From NCBI GenBank assembly GCA_002703265.1, contig NZTZ01000012.1:37336-48593 (forward strand): 11,258 nt of DNA, given 5' to 3'. How positions within the stretch are numbered: position 1 is the first letter of the stretch; each line of letters starts with the position of its first letter. The position numbers and the translations under genes were made by a program. This stretch comes from Chloroflexota bacterium. Lineage in GTDB: Bacteria > Chloroflexota > Dehalococcoidia > Lucifugimonadales > Lucifugimonadaceae. The notes under the pieces were generated by a model. The model searched no databases and had not been told where the DNA came from. It worked only from the letters and a program-made list of their open reading frames with translations. This document shows, piece after piece, positions 1-6,688 of the stretch.

Positions 1-360
1 TCTCCAGGAATACTTCATGGTTCGCTAAGCTATGTACTTCAAGATGAATATGGTCAAATCCAAGAGGCTCATTCTATATCTGCAGGTTTAGATTATCCTG
101 GTGTAGGGCCTGAACACTCCTATCTTAAAGACATAGAAAGGGCTAAATATTTTTCAGCAACTGATGAAATGGCCCTTGAAGGCTTCAAATTGTTATCTGT
201 AGAAGAAGGAATTATTCCAGCATTAGAACCTGCCCATGCTTTAGGGTTCTTGTTAGACTGGTCTAAAGAAATTCAGCCTAATCAAAATATTCTTTTCTTG
301 CTTTCAGGAAGAGGGGACAAAGACATGGAAACGGTTTCAAAAAAAATAGATTCCAAATAA
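1..360 (+). CDS. trpB: Tryptophan synthase beta chain, C-terminal part (5' end outside window)
   Basis: Frame 1 is open from the first base to TAA at 358-360, giving 119 residues of the C-terminal third of a TrpB protein. TrpB is the PLP enzyme that condenses indole with L-serine to make tryptophan, normally in an alpha2-beta2 complex with TrpA in the cytoplasm. Visible family motifs are [22 protein letters not shown] (here [18 protein letters not shown], about residues 24-41), EGIIPALE (cf. the conserved Glu near the cofactor) and LSGRGDKD, whose Ser contacts the PLP pyridine nitrogen in known structures. The PLP lysine lies upstream of the window. An ATG at 169 is internal and not the start. 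No trpA follows: the next gene is a CoA-transferase 46 bases downstream. The family call is very secure. Confidence 0.97.
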   Translation, partial: SPGILHGSLSYVLQDEYGQIQEAHSISAGLDYPGVGPEHSYLKDIERAKYFSATDEMALEGFKLLSVEEGIIPALEPAHALGFLLDWSKEIQPNQNILFLLSGRGDKDMETVSKKIDSK

Positions 361-368
361 AATTTTAG

Positions 369-374
369 TATAAT
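369..374 (+). promoter_or_regulatory. Possible -10 element (TATAAT) ahead of the CoA-transferase gene
   Basis: A perfect TATAAT lies in the 46-base gap between trpB and the CoA-transferase, 32 bases before the ATG. No good -35 box is seen at 16-18 bases upstream (the end of trpB is A-rich there), and AT-rich DNA yields such matches by chance. The gene may instead be read through from the trpB operon. Confidence 0.25.
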
Positions 375-406
375 CATACAAAAATAATTTTCAGGGAAAA
401 GGAAAA

Positions 407-1690
407 ATGCATCACAAAGGACCTCTTCAAGACATTGTTGTAGTAGAGTTTGGAAACTTTGTAGCTGGTCCAACGTCTGGTCAACTACTCACAGACTTAG
501 GTGCTACCGTTATAAAAATAGAACCTCCTATGGGAGAACCTTGGAGGCACTCCTCACCAAGCTCACCATTAGGAGAAAGTCGTACATTTATAGCACTTAA
601 TAGAGGGAAAAAAAGTGTTTGTATAGATTTAAAAACTGAAGAAGGGCAAAAAGTCTGTCATGACATTGTGTCAAAAGCTGATGCTGTTATTTCAAATAAT
701 AGAAAATCAACATCAGAGAAACTTAAATATGATTGGAATTCACTTTCAAAAGTAAATCCTAAATTAGTTTATGTAGAATCTACAGCCTATGGTCCAAAGG
801 GAGAAAAAGCTGCAGAACCTGGTTTTGATCTAATTATGCAAGCATACACAGGGATTATGTCTACAGAGAATAAAGTCTATCATGGGGCTCCAAGTGCTGT
901 TAGGTCCTCTTCTTATATTGATTATTCTACTGGCTATGCAATGGCTTTAGGGGTTGTCTCAGGTGTGTTACAAGCAAGAGCTACAGGAAAAGGACTTCTA
1001 ATGCAGACTAGTTTACTTGCGCAAGCATTATCAATGCAAGCAATGCAAGTAACAAGAGTTGAAAACGACCTCAGCCCTGCTCAGAAATGGATCAACGAAA
1101 AAAAGGATTCAATGTTTGATAACAATATAGCTTATGAAGATATTCAAGAGGATTATTCGGTTCAAGGGGGAGCACCCCAAATAGCTCAATATTATAGAGC
1201 ATATAAAACTAAAAATGGAGCATTGGCCCTTGGATGTTTAGCTATGCATGCAAGAAAAAGAATCGCCTCTTTATTTAATTTGGAAGATGTTAGATTTAAC
1301 CCTGCGAATAAATTCTCTCCAGAAGAACTTTTTGAAATTGGTAAAAACTTTGAAAAAAGCATGGAAAAAAAGTTTTTAGAAAAAAATACTGATGAATGGA
1401 TTTCATACTTAAGATCACATGATATTCCTTGTGAGCCAATGCAATTTACTGAAGATTTAGTTACCAATAAACAAGCTTTAGAAAATAACTATGTAATTGA
1501 ATTGGATCATGGTACTGGGTCAAAAGTTAAATCTAGTGGACCTATATTTGATGTATCAACGGGTAACGCTGACTTGAAACCTTCTCCTCTTTTAGGAGAA
1601 AATACAGAAGAAGTACTAATTTCTATTGGTTATGAAAAAGAAAAAATAGATTCTTTGTTTCAAAATAAATCAATTGGAAAAAATATCTAA
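407..1690 (+). CDS. CaiB/BaiF family (class III) CoA-transferase
   Basis: This 427-residue protein has the length and layout of class III CoA-transferases, cytoplasmic enzymes that move CoA between carboxylic acids as interlocked dimers. The N-terminal Rossmann-like start is clear (about residues 8-40: DIVVVEFGNFVAGPTSGQLL, then LGATVIKIEPP). It is followed by FIALNRGKKSVCIDLK (61-76), YGPKG (128-132), PGFDLIMQAYTGIM (138-151) and SSYIDYSTG (168-176). D172 sits where the family's catalytic aspartate (Asp169 of formyl-CoA transferase) is expected. The usual P-G-D-x-x-R stretch reads MGEPWR here, so Asp is replaced by Glu. A Shine-Dalgarno-like AGGAAA at 400-405 precedes the ATG directly. Substrates cannot be told from sequence: carnitine, formate/oxalate, succinate, mesaconate and alpha-methylacyl-CoA relatives share the fold. 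The stop overlaps that of the small gene on the opposite strand by three bases. Confidence 0.92.
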   Translation: MHHKGPLQDIVVVEFGNFVAGPTSGQLLTDLGATVIKIEPPMGEPWRHSSPSSPLGESRTFIALNRGKKSVCIDLKTEEGQKVCHDIVSKADAVISNNRKSTSEKLKYDWNSLSKVNPKLVYVESTAYGPKGEKAAEPGFDLIMQAYTGIMSTENKVYHGAPSAVRSSSYIDYSTGYAMALGVVSGVLQARATGKGLLMQTSLLAQALSMQAMQVTRVENDLSPAQKWINEKKDSMFDNNIAYEDIQEDYSVQGGAPQIAQYYRAYKTKNGALALGCLAMHARKRIASLFNLEDVRFNPANKFSPEELFEIGKNFEKSMEKKFLEKNTDEWISYLRSHDIPCEPMQFTEDLVTNKQALENNYVIELDHGTGSKVKSSGPIFDVSTGNADLKPSPLLGENTEEVLISIGYEKEKIDSLFQNKSIGKNI

Positions 1691-1899
1691 TAACTCTCCA
1701 AAAGCTTTTTTGTGTAGATAGATAGTTTCATTTTTGGCCTTTGTGATTCGTGCTTATATCTTAAGCATTTTCTTTCTTCGATCTTTTTGGGATAAGTAGA
1801 ATTTACGTGACAATCAAAAAAATATCCACAATGAGTCGGTATACATAAAATTTTTTTATTAATTTTGGGCCCGCCATGTCTTGGGTTAGAGATTTTCAT
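1687..1899 (-). CDS. Possible small Cys/His-rich basic protein (70 aa), unknown function
   Basis: A 70-residue reading frame on the minus strand fills most of the space between two convergent genes. I do not recognise the family. It carries Cys at 19, 24, 30 and 45 and His at 23, 31 and 50 (core CIPTHCGYFFDCH), a spacing that could bind a metal such as zinc. It has about 16 Lys/Arg against about five acidic residues, so it is strongly basic. The ATG at 1899 has no clear ribosome-binding site; an in-frame TTG lies two codons earlier at 1905. It would be the second gene after the EamA permease, with a 61-base gap. Codon choice (AGA, AAA, TAT, GAA) resembles neighbouring genes, and its stop overlaps the CoA-transferase stop by three bases. 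It may be a chance frame; conservation in relatives would decide. Confidence 0.45.
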   Translation of the reverse strand: MKISNPRHGGPKINKKILCIPTHCGYFFDCHVNSTYPKKIEERKCLRYKHESQRPKMKLSIYTKKLLESY

Positions 1900-1960
1900 A
1901 AGCAAATAGAATGTTAACCTTAATTTTATGGATATATTTTTTTATATCCAATTATTTGTC

Positions 1961-2851
1961 CTATTTTTTTACTGAAATATACGAGCCAATAACAACAAGT
2001 ATAGTGGCAAATACAAGCTCTATTCCTGGGGTTTCATTTAATATTATCCATGCTAAAAATACTCCAAAAACAGGTTGCGAAAGAGAGATTATAGTTACTT
2101 TAGAAGGAAGGTAGTTTTTTAGAAGCCATGTTTGACCAATAAACCCAAATCCCGCTATGATAATTCCTTGATAAAAAAGAGCTAATGCCAAACTTACTGA
2201 ATAAATGTAATTTTCGGTTTCTAATATTGTTGAGAAAATAAAAAAAGATATAATTCCGATAATAGCCTGAGATAGAAGAATATTTATCTGGCTTATACCC
2301 TGAGCTATTTGGGAAATATAAATTTGTCTTGCACCTAAAAGCATTGCAGATGTAAGCATTAGTATGTCTCCCAAAAAGTAATCACTTTTTGAGTCTCTTA
2401 ATGATTCCCAAAATAAAATAATGATTCCTCCATAAGCAATAATCATCCCTAAAATTTTTAATTTAGTTAACTTGTCGTTTGGCACAAAAATATGCGAAAA
2501 GATTGAAGACCAAAGAGGAAAAGTGGTAATCATTATTACTCCATGTCCTCCTGATGTGAAATTTTGACCGACATTCATAAATCCAAGTTGAATTGAAAAT
2601 AAAGCTCCAACCCCCAATAAAGGTAAAATTTCTCTTTTATGAATTTGAAATTTTTCTTTGTTATATATTGCCCACAAAATAGCAACTATTCCACCAAGTA
2701 AAAATCTCATCCAGCCTAATCTTAATGGAGGAGCGTCCTCAAGCCCTATTTTAATTGAAATAGGGTTTCCTGACCAAAGGATAGATAAAAAAAAGGCTAA
2801 AATGACACCTTTTTTATCAGGGCTGACTCTTTTTTCTTTAGATTGTTTCAA
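1961..2851 (-). CDS. EamA/DMT-superfamily permease (10 predicted TM helices)
   Basis: This 296-residue integral membrane protein consists of two EamA repeats, with about ten hydrophobic segments at residues 15-36, 44-62, 78-94, 101-124, 132-149, 158-176, 191-208, 216-240, 252-271 and 277-293. Typical marks are LSILWSGNPISIKIGL in TM1, the ARG/MRF-type turn (LGWMRFLLGG, 45-54), and QPVFGVFLAWIILNE (259-273) at the end of the second repeat. The DMT superfamily exports or imports small metabolites such as amino acids, nucleosides and sugars; the substrate is not predictable here. The start appears to be TTG at 2851, because an in-frame stop lies three codons upstream and the first internal ATG (residue 48) would remove TM1. 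No strong Shine-Dalgarno sequence is seen. It is divergent from the KDG-type kinase, so shared regulation is possible. Confidence 0.9.
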   Translation of the reverse strand: MKQSKEKRVSPDKKGVILAFFLSILWSGNPISIKIGLEDAPPLRLGWMRFLLGGIVAILWAIYNKEKFQIHKREILPLLGVGALFSIQLGFMNVGQNFTSGGHGVIMITTFPLWSSIFSHIFVPNDKLTKLKILGMIIAYGGIIILFWESLRDSKSDYFLGDILMLTSAMLLGARQIYISQIAQGISQINILLSQAIIGIISFFIFSTILETENYIYSVSLALALFYQGIIIAGFGFIGQTWLLKNYLPSKVTIISLSQPVFGVFLAWIILNETPGIELVFATILVVIGSYISVKK

Positions 2852-2948
2852 TAAGACTTAGTAAAGTTTAAATATTATCTGTTTTATTTTTCAAATCATA
2901 ATTGTATATTTGTATAAATACACAATAAAAAGAGGTTTTTTTATCAAA
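2852..2948. promoter_or_regulatory. Divergent promoter region between permease and sugar kinase
   Basis: This 97-base, very AT-rich gap separates two diverging genes and must hold both promoters. For the kinase (+), the best candidate is TTCAAA at 2890-2895 (4 of 6 to TTGACA), a 17-base spacer and TATAAA at 2913-2918. A GA-rich AGAGG at 2931-2935 could serve as a somewhat distant ribosome-binding site for the ATG at 2949. For the permease (-), GATAAT at 2879-2874 is a possible -10 without a convincing -35. No clear operator palindrome was found. Confidence 0.35.
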
Positions 2949-3950
2949 ATGGCTAAGATAGTAACTTTTGGAGAAATTTTATTACGACTAACAACCTTAA
3001 ACAAAGAAAGATTTACTCAATCAAAAAACTTTGAAATTACATATGCAGGATCCGAAGCAAATGTTGCGGTGTCTTTATCTCATTTTGGAATGAATGCATA
3101 TTATCTATCTTCAGTTCCAGATAATCCCATAGGCCAGAGCTGTATAAATACTGTTAGACAATTTGGTGTAAATACAGACTACATGGTTAAAAGCGGAGAA
3201 AGGCTTGCTGTCTATTATTTGGAAAACGGAGCATCAATGAGAGCTTCAAATATAGTGTATGATAGAACAGGCTCTTCTTTTTCTAAGATTACCCCTGATT
3301 CTTTTGATTGGGACTCTATTTTCCAAGATTGTGACCTTTTTCATTATTCTGGAATAACTCCATCATTGTCTAGTACGACAAAAATCTTAACAGAATATGC
3401 AGTAAAACAAGCAAAAGAAAGAAATGTAAAAGTTTCATGTGATTTAAACTATAGATCTAACTTATGGACACCTGAAGAAGCTCAAAAAACCATGATTCCT
3501 CTAATGGAATATACAGATATTTTAATTGGTGGAAAAAAGGATCCTGAAATAATGCTTGGAGAGTATGTTGATAATGAAGAGGATGAGTCTTATAAAAAGC
3601 TTCTAATATCCTTAGCAAAAAAATATAATTTTTCTAATGTAGCACTCTCTATGAGAGAAAGCTTTTCAGCCGACCATAATGATTGGTCAGGTTTGTTTTA
3701 TGATAACAAAAATGTTCACTCATCAAAAAAATATGAAATACAAATAGTAGATAGAGTTGGTGCAGGAGATGCATTTACAGCAGGTATTATATATGGATTG
3801 TTCAATAAGCTTCCTTCTCAAGAGATTGTTGAATTTTCAATAGCTGCTTCTGCGCTAGCCCATACTTTCCATGGAGATTTTAATCTAGCAACTATTGATG
3901 AAATTCTAGCAGTTGCTTCTGGAGATGTTACAGGAAGAATTAGAAGATAG
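2949..3950 (+). CDS. kdgK: PfkB-family sugar kinase, probable 2-keto-3-deoxygluconate kinase
   Basis: This 333-residue cytoplasmic ribokinase-fold (PfkB) kinase would phosphorylate a 2-keto-3-deoxy sugar acid with ATP, feeding the Entner-Doudoroff route. The N-terminal FGEILLRLT (7-15), YAGSEANVA (32-40) and FGMNAYYLSSVPDNPIG (46-62) match the substrate lid half. GAGDAF at 271-276 is the PfkB signature with D274 as catalytic base and the anion hole before it. KDG-kinase-like features are the LAVYYLENGASMRAS stretch (86-100), Y104 and R106 in IVYDRTGSS, and R169 in DLNYRSNLW. The equivalents of these contact the substrate in KDG kinases, as I recall the structures. I chose ATG 2949 because MAKIVTFGE is the normal family start; a TTG at 2910 would add 13 non-homologous residues. 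Fructokinase or another PfkB sugar kinase is the alternative. No aldolase gene lies beside it. Confidence 0.85.
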   Translation: MAKIVTFGEILLRLTTLNKERFTQSKNFEITYAGSEANVAVSLSHFGMNAYYLSSVPDNPIGQSCINTVRQFGVNTDYMVKSGERLAVYYLENGASMRASNIVYDRTGSSFSKITPDSFDWDSIFQDCDLFHYSGITPSLSSTTKILTEYAVKQAKERNVKVSCDLNYRSNLWTPEEAQKTMIPLMEYTDILIGGKKDPEIMLGEYVDNEEDESYKKLLISLAKKYNFSNVALSMRESFSADHNDWSGLFYDNKNVHSSKKYEIQIVDRVGAGDAFTAGIIYGLFNKLPSQEIVEFSIAASALAHTFHGDFNLATIDEILAVASGDVTGRIRR

Positions 3951-3993
3951 TTTTTTTGTTTCTATGATTAGAGCTTTATAGTATTCTTTAAGT

Positions 3994-4551
3994 ATGAAAA
4001 ATTTTATTTATTTATTTATTTTTATTTATTTTTTATCGCTTAGTTTTTCTAATGAAAACACATTAATTTTTGCTCAAGGAGAAGGATATTCAAAGTATAA
4101 AATTTTTCATCAGGAAGAAATTTCAAATTACAATGTAGAGATTTCACTTTCTCCAATCAACCCGGTAGTTGGACAACAAATTTTTTCAATCTATATTTCT
4201 GATGTAAATTCAAAAGAACCTCTAGAAAATCTTATAGTTAACGTTTATGCTACACCTTTATTTGATGATAAGAAAAAAACAGCCCCGGCCCTCTCATCCC
4301 CATCTATGAAAGGTTATTATCAAGCTATTTTCCGTATGGAAAAAGCAGGAAACTGGGTAATGGACTTTGAAATAGATGATGGTGATAATATAAATAATAT
4401 TTCCGAGCAAATTGAAATTTTTGAAAGAAACAGAACCCTTAATAGCGGAGATTTTTCTTACGGTTTTATTGCTATGCAGGTGATTTTTATTAGTGGATTA
4501 GGATATGTTTTTTATGCAGCAAGAAGAAGAAGAAAAAAGCTAAATAGCTAA
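3994..4551 (+). CDS. YtkA-like domain protein, secreted and anchored by a C-terminal TM helix
   Basis: This 185-residue protein has a hydrophobic signal peptide (about residues 3-19, very rich in Phe/Ile/Tyr). A beta-rich extracytoplasmic domain follows (about 46-143), then one TM helix (about 155-175) and a strongly basic RRRRKK tail (177-182), so a type I topology with the tail inside is likely. The domain reads like the YtkA/FixH-type immunoglobulin-like fold: ISLSPINPVVGQQIFSIYISD (50-70), a variable loop, then GYYQAIFRMEKAGNWVMDFEI (107-127), which matches the family's G-x-Y-x-A...A-G-x-W pattern. Such domains occur in proteins tied to copper or cytochrome oxidase assembly, but no Met/His/Cys metal site is evident here, so the role is open. 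No Shine-Dalgarno sequence precedes the ATG; a TATAGT at 3977-3982 only 11 bases upstream would yield an almost leaderless message. It ends two bases from the convergent enolase-superfamily gene. Confidence 0.75.
   Translation: MKNFIYLFIFIYFLSLSFSNENTLIFAQGEGYSKYKIFHQEEISNYNVEISLSPINPVVGQQIFSIYISDVNSKEPLENLIVNVYATPLFDDKKKTAPALSSPSMKGYYQAIFRMEKAGNWVMDFEIDDGDNINNISEQIEIFERNRTLNSGDFSYGFIAMQVIFISGLGYVFYAARRRRKKLNS
4002..4036 (+). repeat. TTTA-type simple repeat inside the signal-peptide codons
   Basis: A run built almost only of TTTA and T-tract units encodes the Phe/Ile/Tyr/Leu hydrophobic core of the signal peptide of the YtkA-like protein. It is imperfect (the units are interrupted by extra T residues), so slippage-driven phase variation is possible but not indicated. 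Confidence 0.5.
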
Positions 4552-4553
4552 AT

Positions 4554-5729
4554 TTATTCTTGCCATAATTTACCCTTTTTATTAATTATTTCTAAATTTA
4601 TGCTTGCTCCAATCCCACTTCCATCAGGCAAATCAAATTTTCCTGCATCTATTTTTTCATAAGGCAAAAGAAGCTGATGTCTCCAATCAACTTCATCGAC
4701 GGCATGCTCTAAAGAAAGCTTAGAGTTTATTGATGAAGTTATTTGCGCAGATGTTAGCAACGATACTGGCCCTGAAGGACAATGCATTGAAATTTTATTA
4801 GAGTCTTCTAATCGTTGGTCTAAGTTAATTATCTCGGTGGGGCCTCCACAGAACTTAACATCTGGCATGACTATATCTATAACCTCTTCTTCTATAAGAC
4901 TCATAAAATTGTTTGCCCCATAAACCATCTCTGCTCCTGCAGTAGGAATAGTTGAGTATGAGTTTATTTTTTTCATCTCTTCTTTATTTTTTTCTGGGTC
5001 TACAGGTTCTTCAAACCACTTAACGTTTCTATCTTTTAGTTCATCATGTAAAAAATAGCTCGAATTCAAATCAAATCTTGAGTGACAATCAACAAAAAGA
5101 TTTGTGTTTTTTTCAAGATTTTCACTGATAGCAGAAATTCTTTCTAAGCCCAACCTAGCTTCTTCAGGGATTATATCTTTTCTATTGAATGGACTATTGC
5201 ACTCATCAAATGGAGCGCACTTAATAGTTTCAAATCCCTTTTTTTCAAATTCTTTGGCTTTATTATTGAAAGCATCAGGGCTTCTGTCTACGGGCCCATT
5301 GTCATCAGGCAGCATAGATCTATTTATATTTGCATAAAGTTTAATTGTCTCTTTTTTTTCTTTGAGGCTTCTGTTTTTTATTGCTAGATATTCTCTAAGA
5401 CTTATTTGTAACCTTTTTGAGTACAGGTCTAAGAATGCTGACCTTATTCCACTTATTGCAGTTGCATAGTTTAAGTTTGTATCTGCTAAGTTTTCTTGTG
5501 GAATTAGTTCGATTAAATTTTCTTCTGAACTTATTTTTTCATCTCTTAATTTATTTGAAAGTTTAGCAATTATTTGGGATACTGGAGACTGTAGTTGAGT
5601 ATCTGTAATCTCTGAGATTCCAGAAAGACCATCGTCTGAAATAAACTCCATAAATTTCCATTCGGTTTTTGCTCTTACATGTACTGAGTAAAAGTTTAAG
5701 TTTTTGATTTTTATCCAACCATCATTCAT
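4554..5729 (-). CDS. Enolase-superfamily protein (mandelate racemase/muconate lactonizing-like), probable acid-sugar dehydratase
   Basis: This 391-residue protein has an enolase-type N-terminal capping domain (about 1-120) and a (beta/alpha)7-beta barrel. These enzymes abstract a proton alpha to a carboxylate using Mg2+; many are sugar-acid dehydratases. Visible barrel motifs are IKCAPFDE (K170), LFVDCHSRFD (metal ligand D214), WFEEP (ligand Glu 240/241), TAGAEMVYG (ligand E267), IVMPDVKFCGG (D290), SMHCPSGPV (H316) and LEHAVDE (E341). D290 and H316 have nearly the spacing of the Asp270-His297 dyad of mandelate racemase. The second-strand motif is K-x-A rather than K-x-K, so the S-side base lysine of racemases seems absent, which favours dehydratase over racemase. 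An AAAGGG at 5743-5738 precedes the ATG, which lies two bases after the dehydrogenase stop, so it is probably the last gene of the gcv array. The substrate is unknown. Confidence 0.85.
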   Translation of the reverse strand: MNDGWIKIKNLNFYSVHVRAKTEWKFMEFISDDGLSGISEITDTQLQSPVSQIIAKLSNKLRDEKISSEENLIELIPQENLADTNLNYATAISGIRSAFLDLYSKRLQISLREYLAIKNRSLKEKKETIKLYANINRSMLPDDNGPVDRSPDAFNNKAKEFEKKGFETIKCAPFDECNSPFNRKDIIPEEARLGLERISAISENLEKNTNLFVDCHSRFDLNSSYFLHDELKDRNVKWFEEPVDPEKNKEEMKKINSYSTIPTAGAEMVYGANNFMSLIEEEVIDIVMPDVKFCGGPTEIINLDQRLEDSNKISMHCPSGPVSLLTSAQITSSINSKLSLEHAVDEVDWRHQLLLPYEKIDAGKFDLPDGSGIGASINLEIINKKGKLWQE

Positions 5730-5731
5730 AC

Positions 5732-6688
5732 TTAGAACCCTTTTTCTAGGTCACATATGTGTAGGAGAGTTTCATTATTAAGGTATTTTTTCAGGTTTTC
5801 TATAAATATTTGCCTTCTACCTTCATACATTTCTGGAGACAAAGCTGATGCATGTTGTGAAATGATAACATTATCTAAATCCCATAAAGGAGAATCTTTT
5901 GGAAGGGGTTCTGTTTCTGTGGCATCAATAGCGGCTCCTGCTAAATGCTTTGACTCAATAGCAACAGATAAATCATGTTCGTTAATTATTCCTCCTCTAG
6001 ATATTATTACTACATAACTATTTTTTTTCATTTTTAATAAGTTTTCAAGCTTAATGAAATTTTTAGTATCCTTAATCAATGGAGAAGCAATAATTAGCCA
6101 GTTAGATATTTCTAAAATATCATTTAATTCTCTTGGATGACTAATGCTTTCGTGATAGCCAGCTTGCTGGTCGGTAATAGGGTCTATTGCATAAATGTTC
6201 ATCTCAAATGCTTTCAGTTTTTTTGCGATGGACTTTCCAAGTTCTCCATAACCGTAAATGCATACATTTGAACCCTTAAGTTCTACTATTTTTGAGTTCC
6301 ATTGCTCTACATCCCATTTCCTATTATTTTGATCTTCAAACAATTTGCTAAAAGAATGAGCAAGCCCCACCATTGAACCAACAACATGTTCCGCCATAGG
6401 AGTTACATGGGCTAAAGGAGCATTAGTTATTATAGTTTTTCTTCGTAATTCCTTTGAATTATTTATAATCTTGTCAATACCTGTTCCAGGACAGGCTATC
6501 CACTCAAGATTTTCACCTTTGGAAATTATTTCTTTGGATGGGAACCCAAAATATACAGTAGAGTTTTTTATATGTTTTAGTTGTTCTTCTTCTGTAAAAG
6601 CCTTAACAATATTGGCATCAGGAAACATATCTTGAAGTTTTTCAGGAAAATTTATTCCTAAATGATCACTTCCAATAATTATTTTCAC
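5732..6688 (-). CDS. D-isomer-specific 2-hydroxyacid dehydrogenase (NAD(P)-dependent)
   Basis: This 318-residue cytoplasmic dehydrogenase interconverts a D-2-hydroxy acid and its 2-keto acid. It has the split catalytic domain with an inserted Rossmann domain. The nucleotide motif is YGYGELG (G146, G148, G151), with acidic D169 in AIDP at the end of beta2, which favours NAD over NADP. The catalytic triad is R231 (ISRGG), E260 (TEPLP) and H279 (SQHAS; the more usual context is P-H). HVTPMAEHVVG (about 94-104) is the usual hinge helix start. I chose GTG at 6688 because it overlaps the gcvPB stop as GTGA and starts MKIIIGSDHLG; a TTG at 6700 would add four residues. Glyoxylate/hydroxypyruvate reductase, phosphoglycerate dehydrogenase-like and other D-2-hydroxyacid activities are possible. 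The glycine-cleavage context makes glyoxylate or hydroxypyruvate an attractive but unproved substrate. Confidence 0.9.
   Translation of the reverse strand: MKIIIGSDHLGINFPEKLQDMFPDANIVKAFTEEEQLKHIKNSTVYFGFPSKEIISKGENLEWIACPGTGIDKIINNSKELRRKTIITNAPLAHVTPMAEHVVGSMVGLAHSFSKLFEDQNNRKWDVEQWNSKIVELKGSNVCIYGYGELGKSIAKKLKAFEMNIYAIDPITDQQAGYHESISHPRELNDILEISNWLIIASPLIKDTKNFIKLENLLKMKKNSYVVIISRGGIINEHDLSVAIESKHLAGAAIDATETEPLPKDSPLWDLDNVIISQHASALSPEMYEGRRQIFIENLKKYLNNETLLHICDLEKGF

Noticed and set aside
282..473. Minus-strand reading frame across the trpB/CoA-transferase junction
   Set aside because: It is antisense to two secure genes and spans a gap with normal plus-strand signals.
1697..1710. AAAAGCTTTT palindrome as a terminator after the CoA-transferase gene
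   Set aside because: The palindrome has no loop and its stem is almost all A-T; it also falls inside the candidate small gene.
1911..2114. 67-residue plus-strand reading frame
   Set aside because: It lies mostly antisense to the C-terminal end of the well-supported EamA permease and shows no recognisable motif.
2910..2948. Upstream TTG start for the KDG-type kinase, adding 13 residues
   Set aside because: The added residues have no family counterpart, and ATG 2949 gives the canonical MAKIVTFGE start; the TTG also lies within the candidate -10 region.
4002..4036. Phase-variable repeat switching the YtkA-like protein on and off
   Set aside because: The TTTA units are imperfect and the base composition of the whole region is AT-rich, so composition explains the tract.
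4538..4553. Possible terminator hairpin AGCTA/TAGCT between convergent genes
   Set aside because: The loop would be only two bases, the stem is five pairs and AT-rich, and no clean T-run follows.
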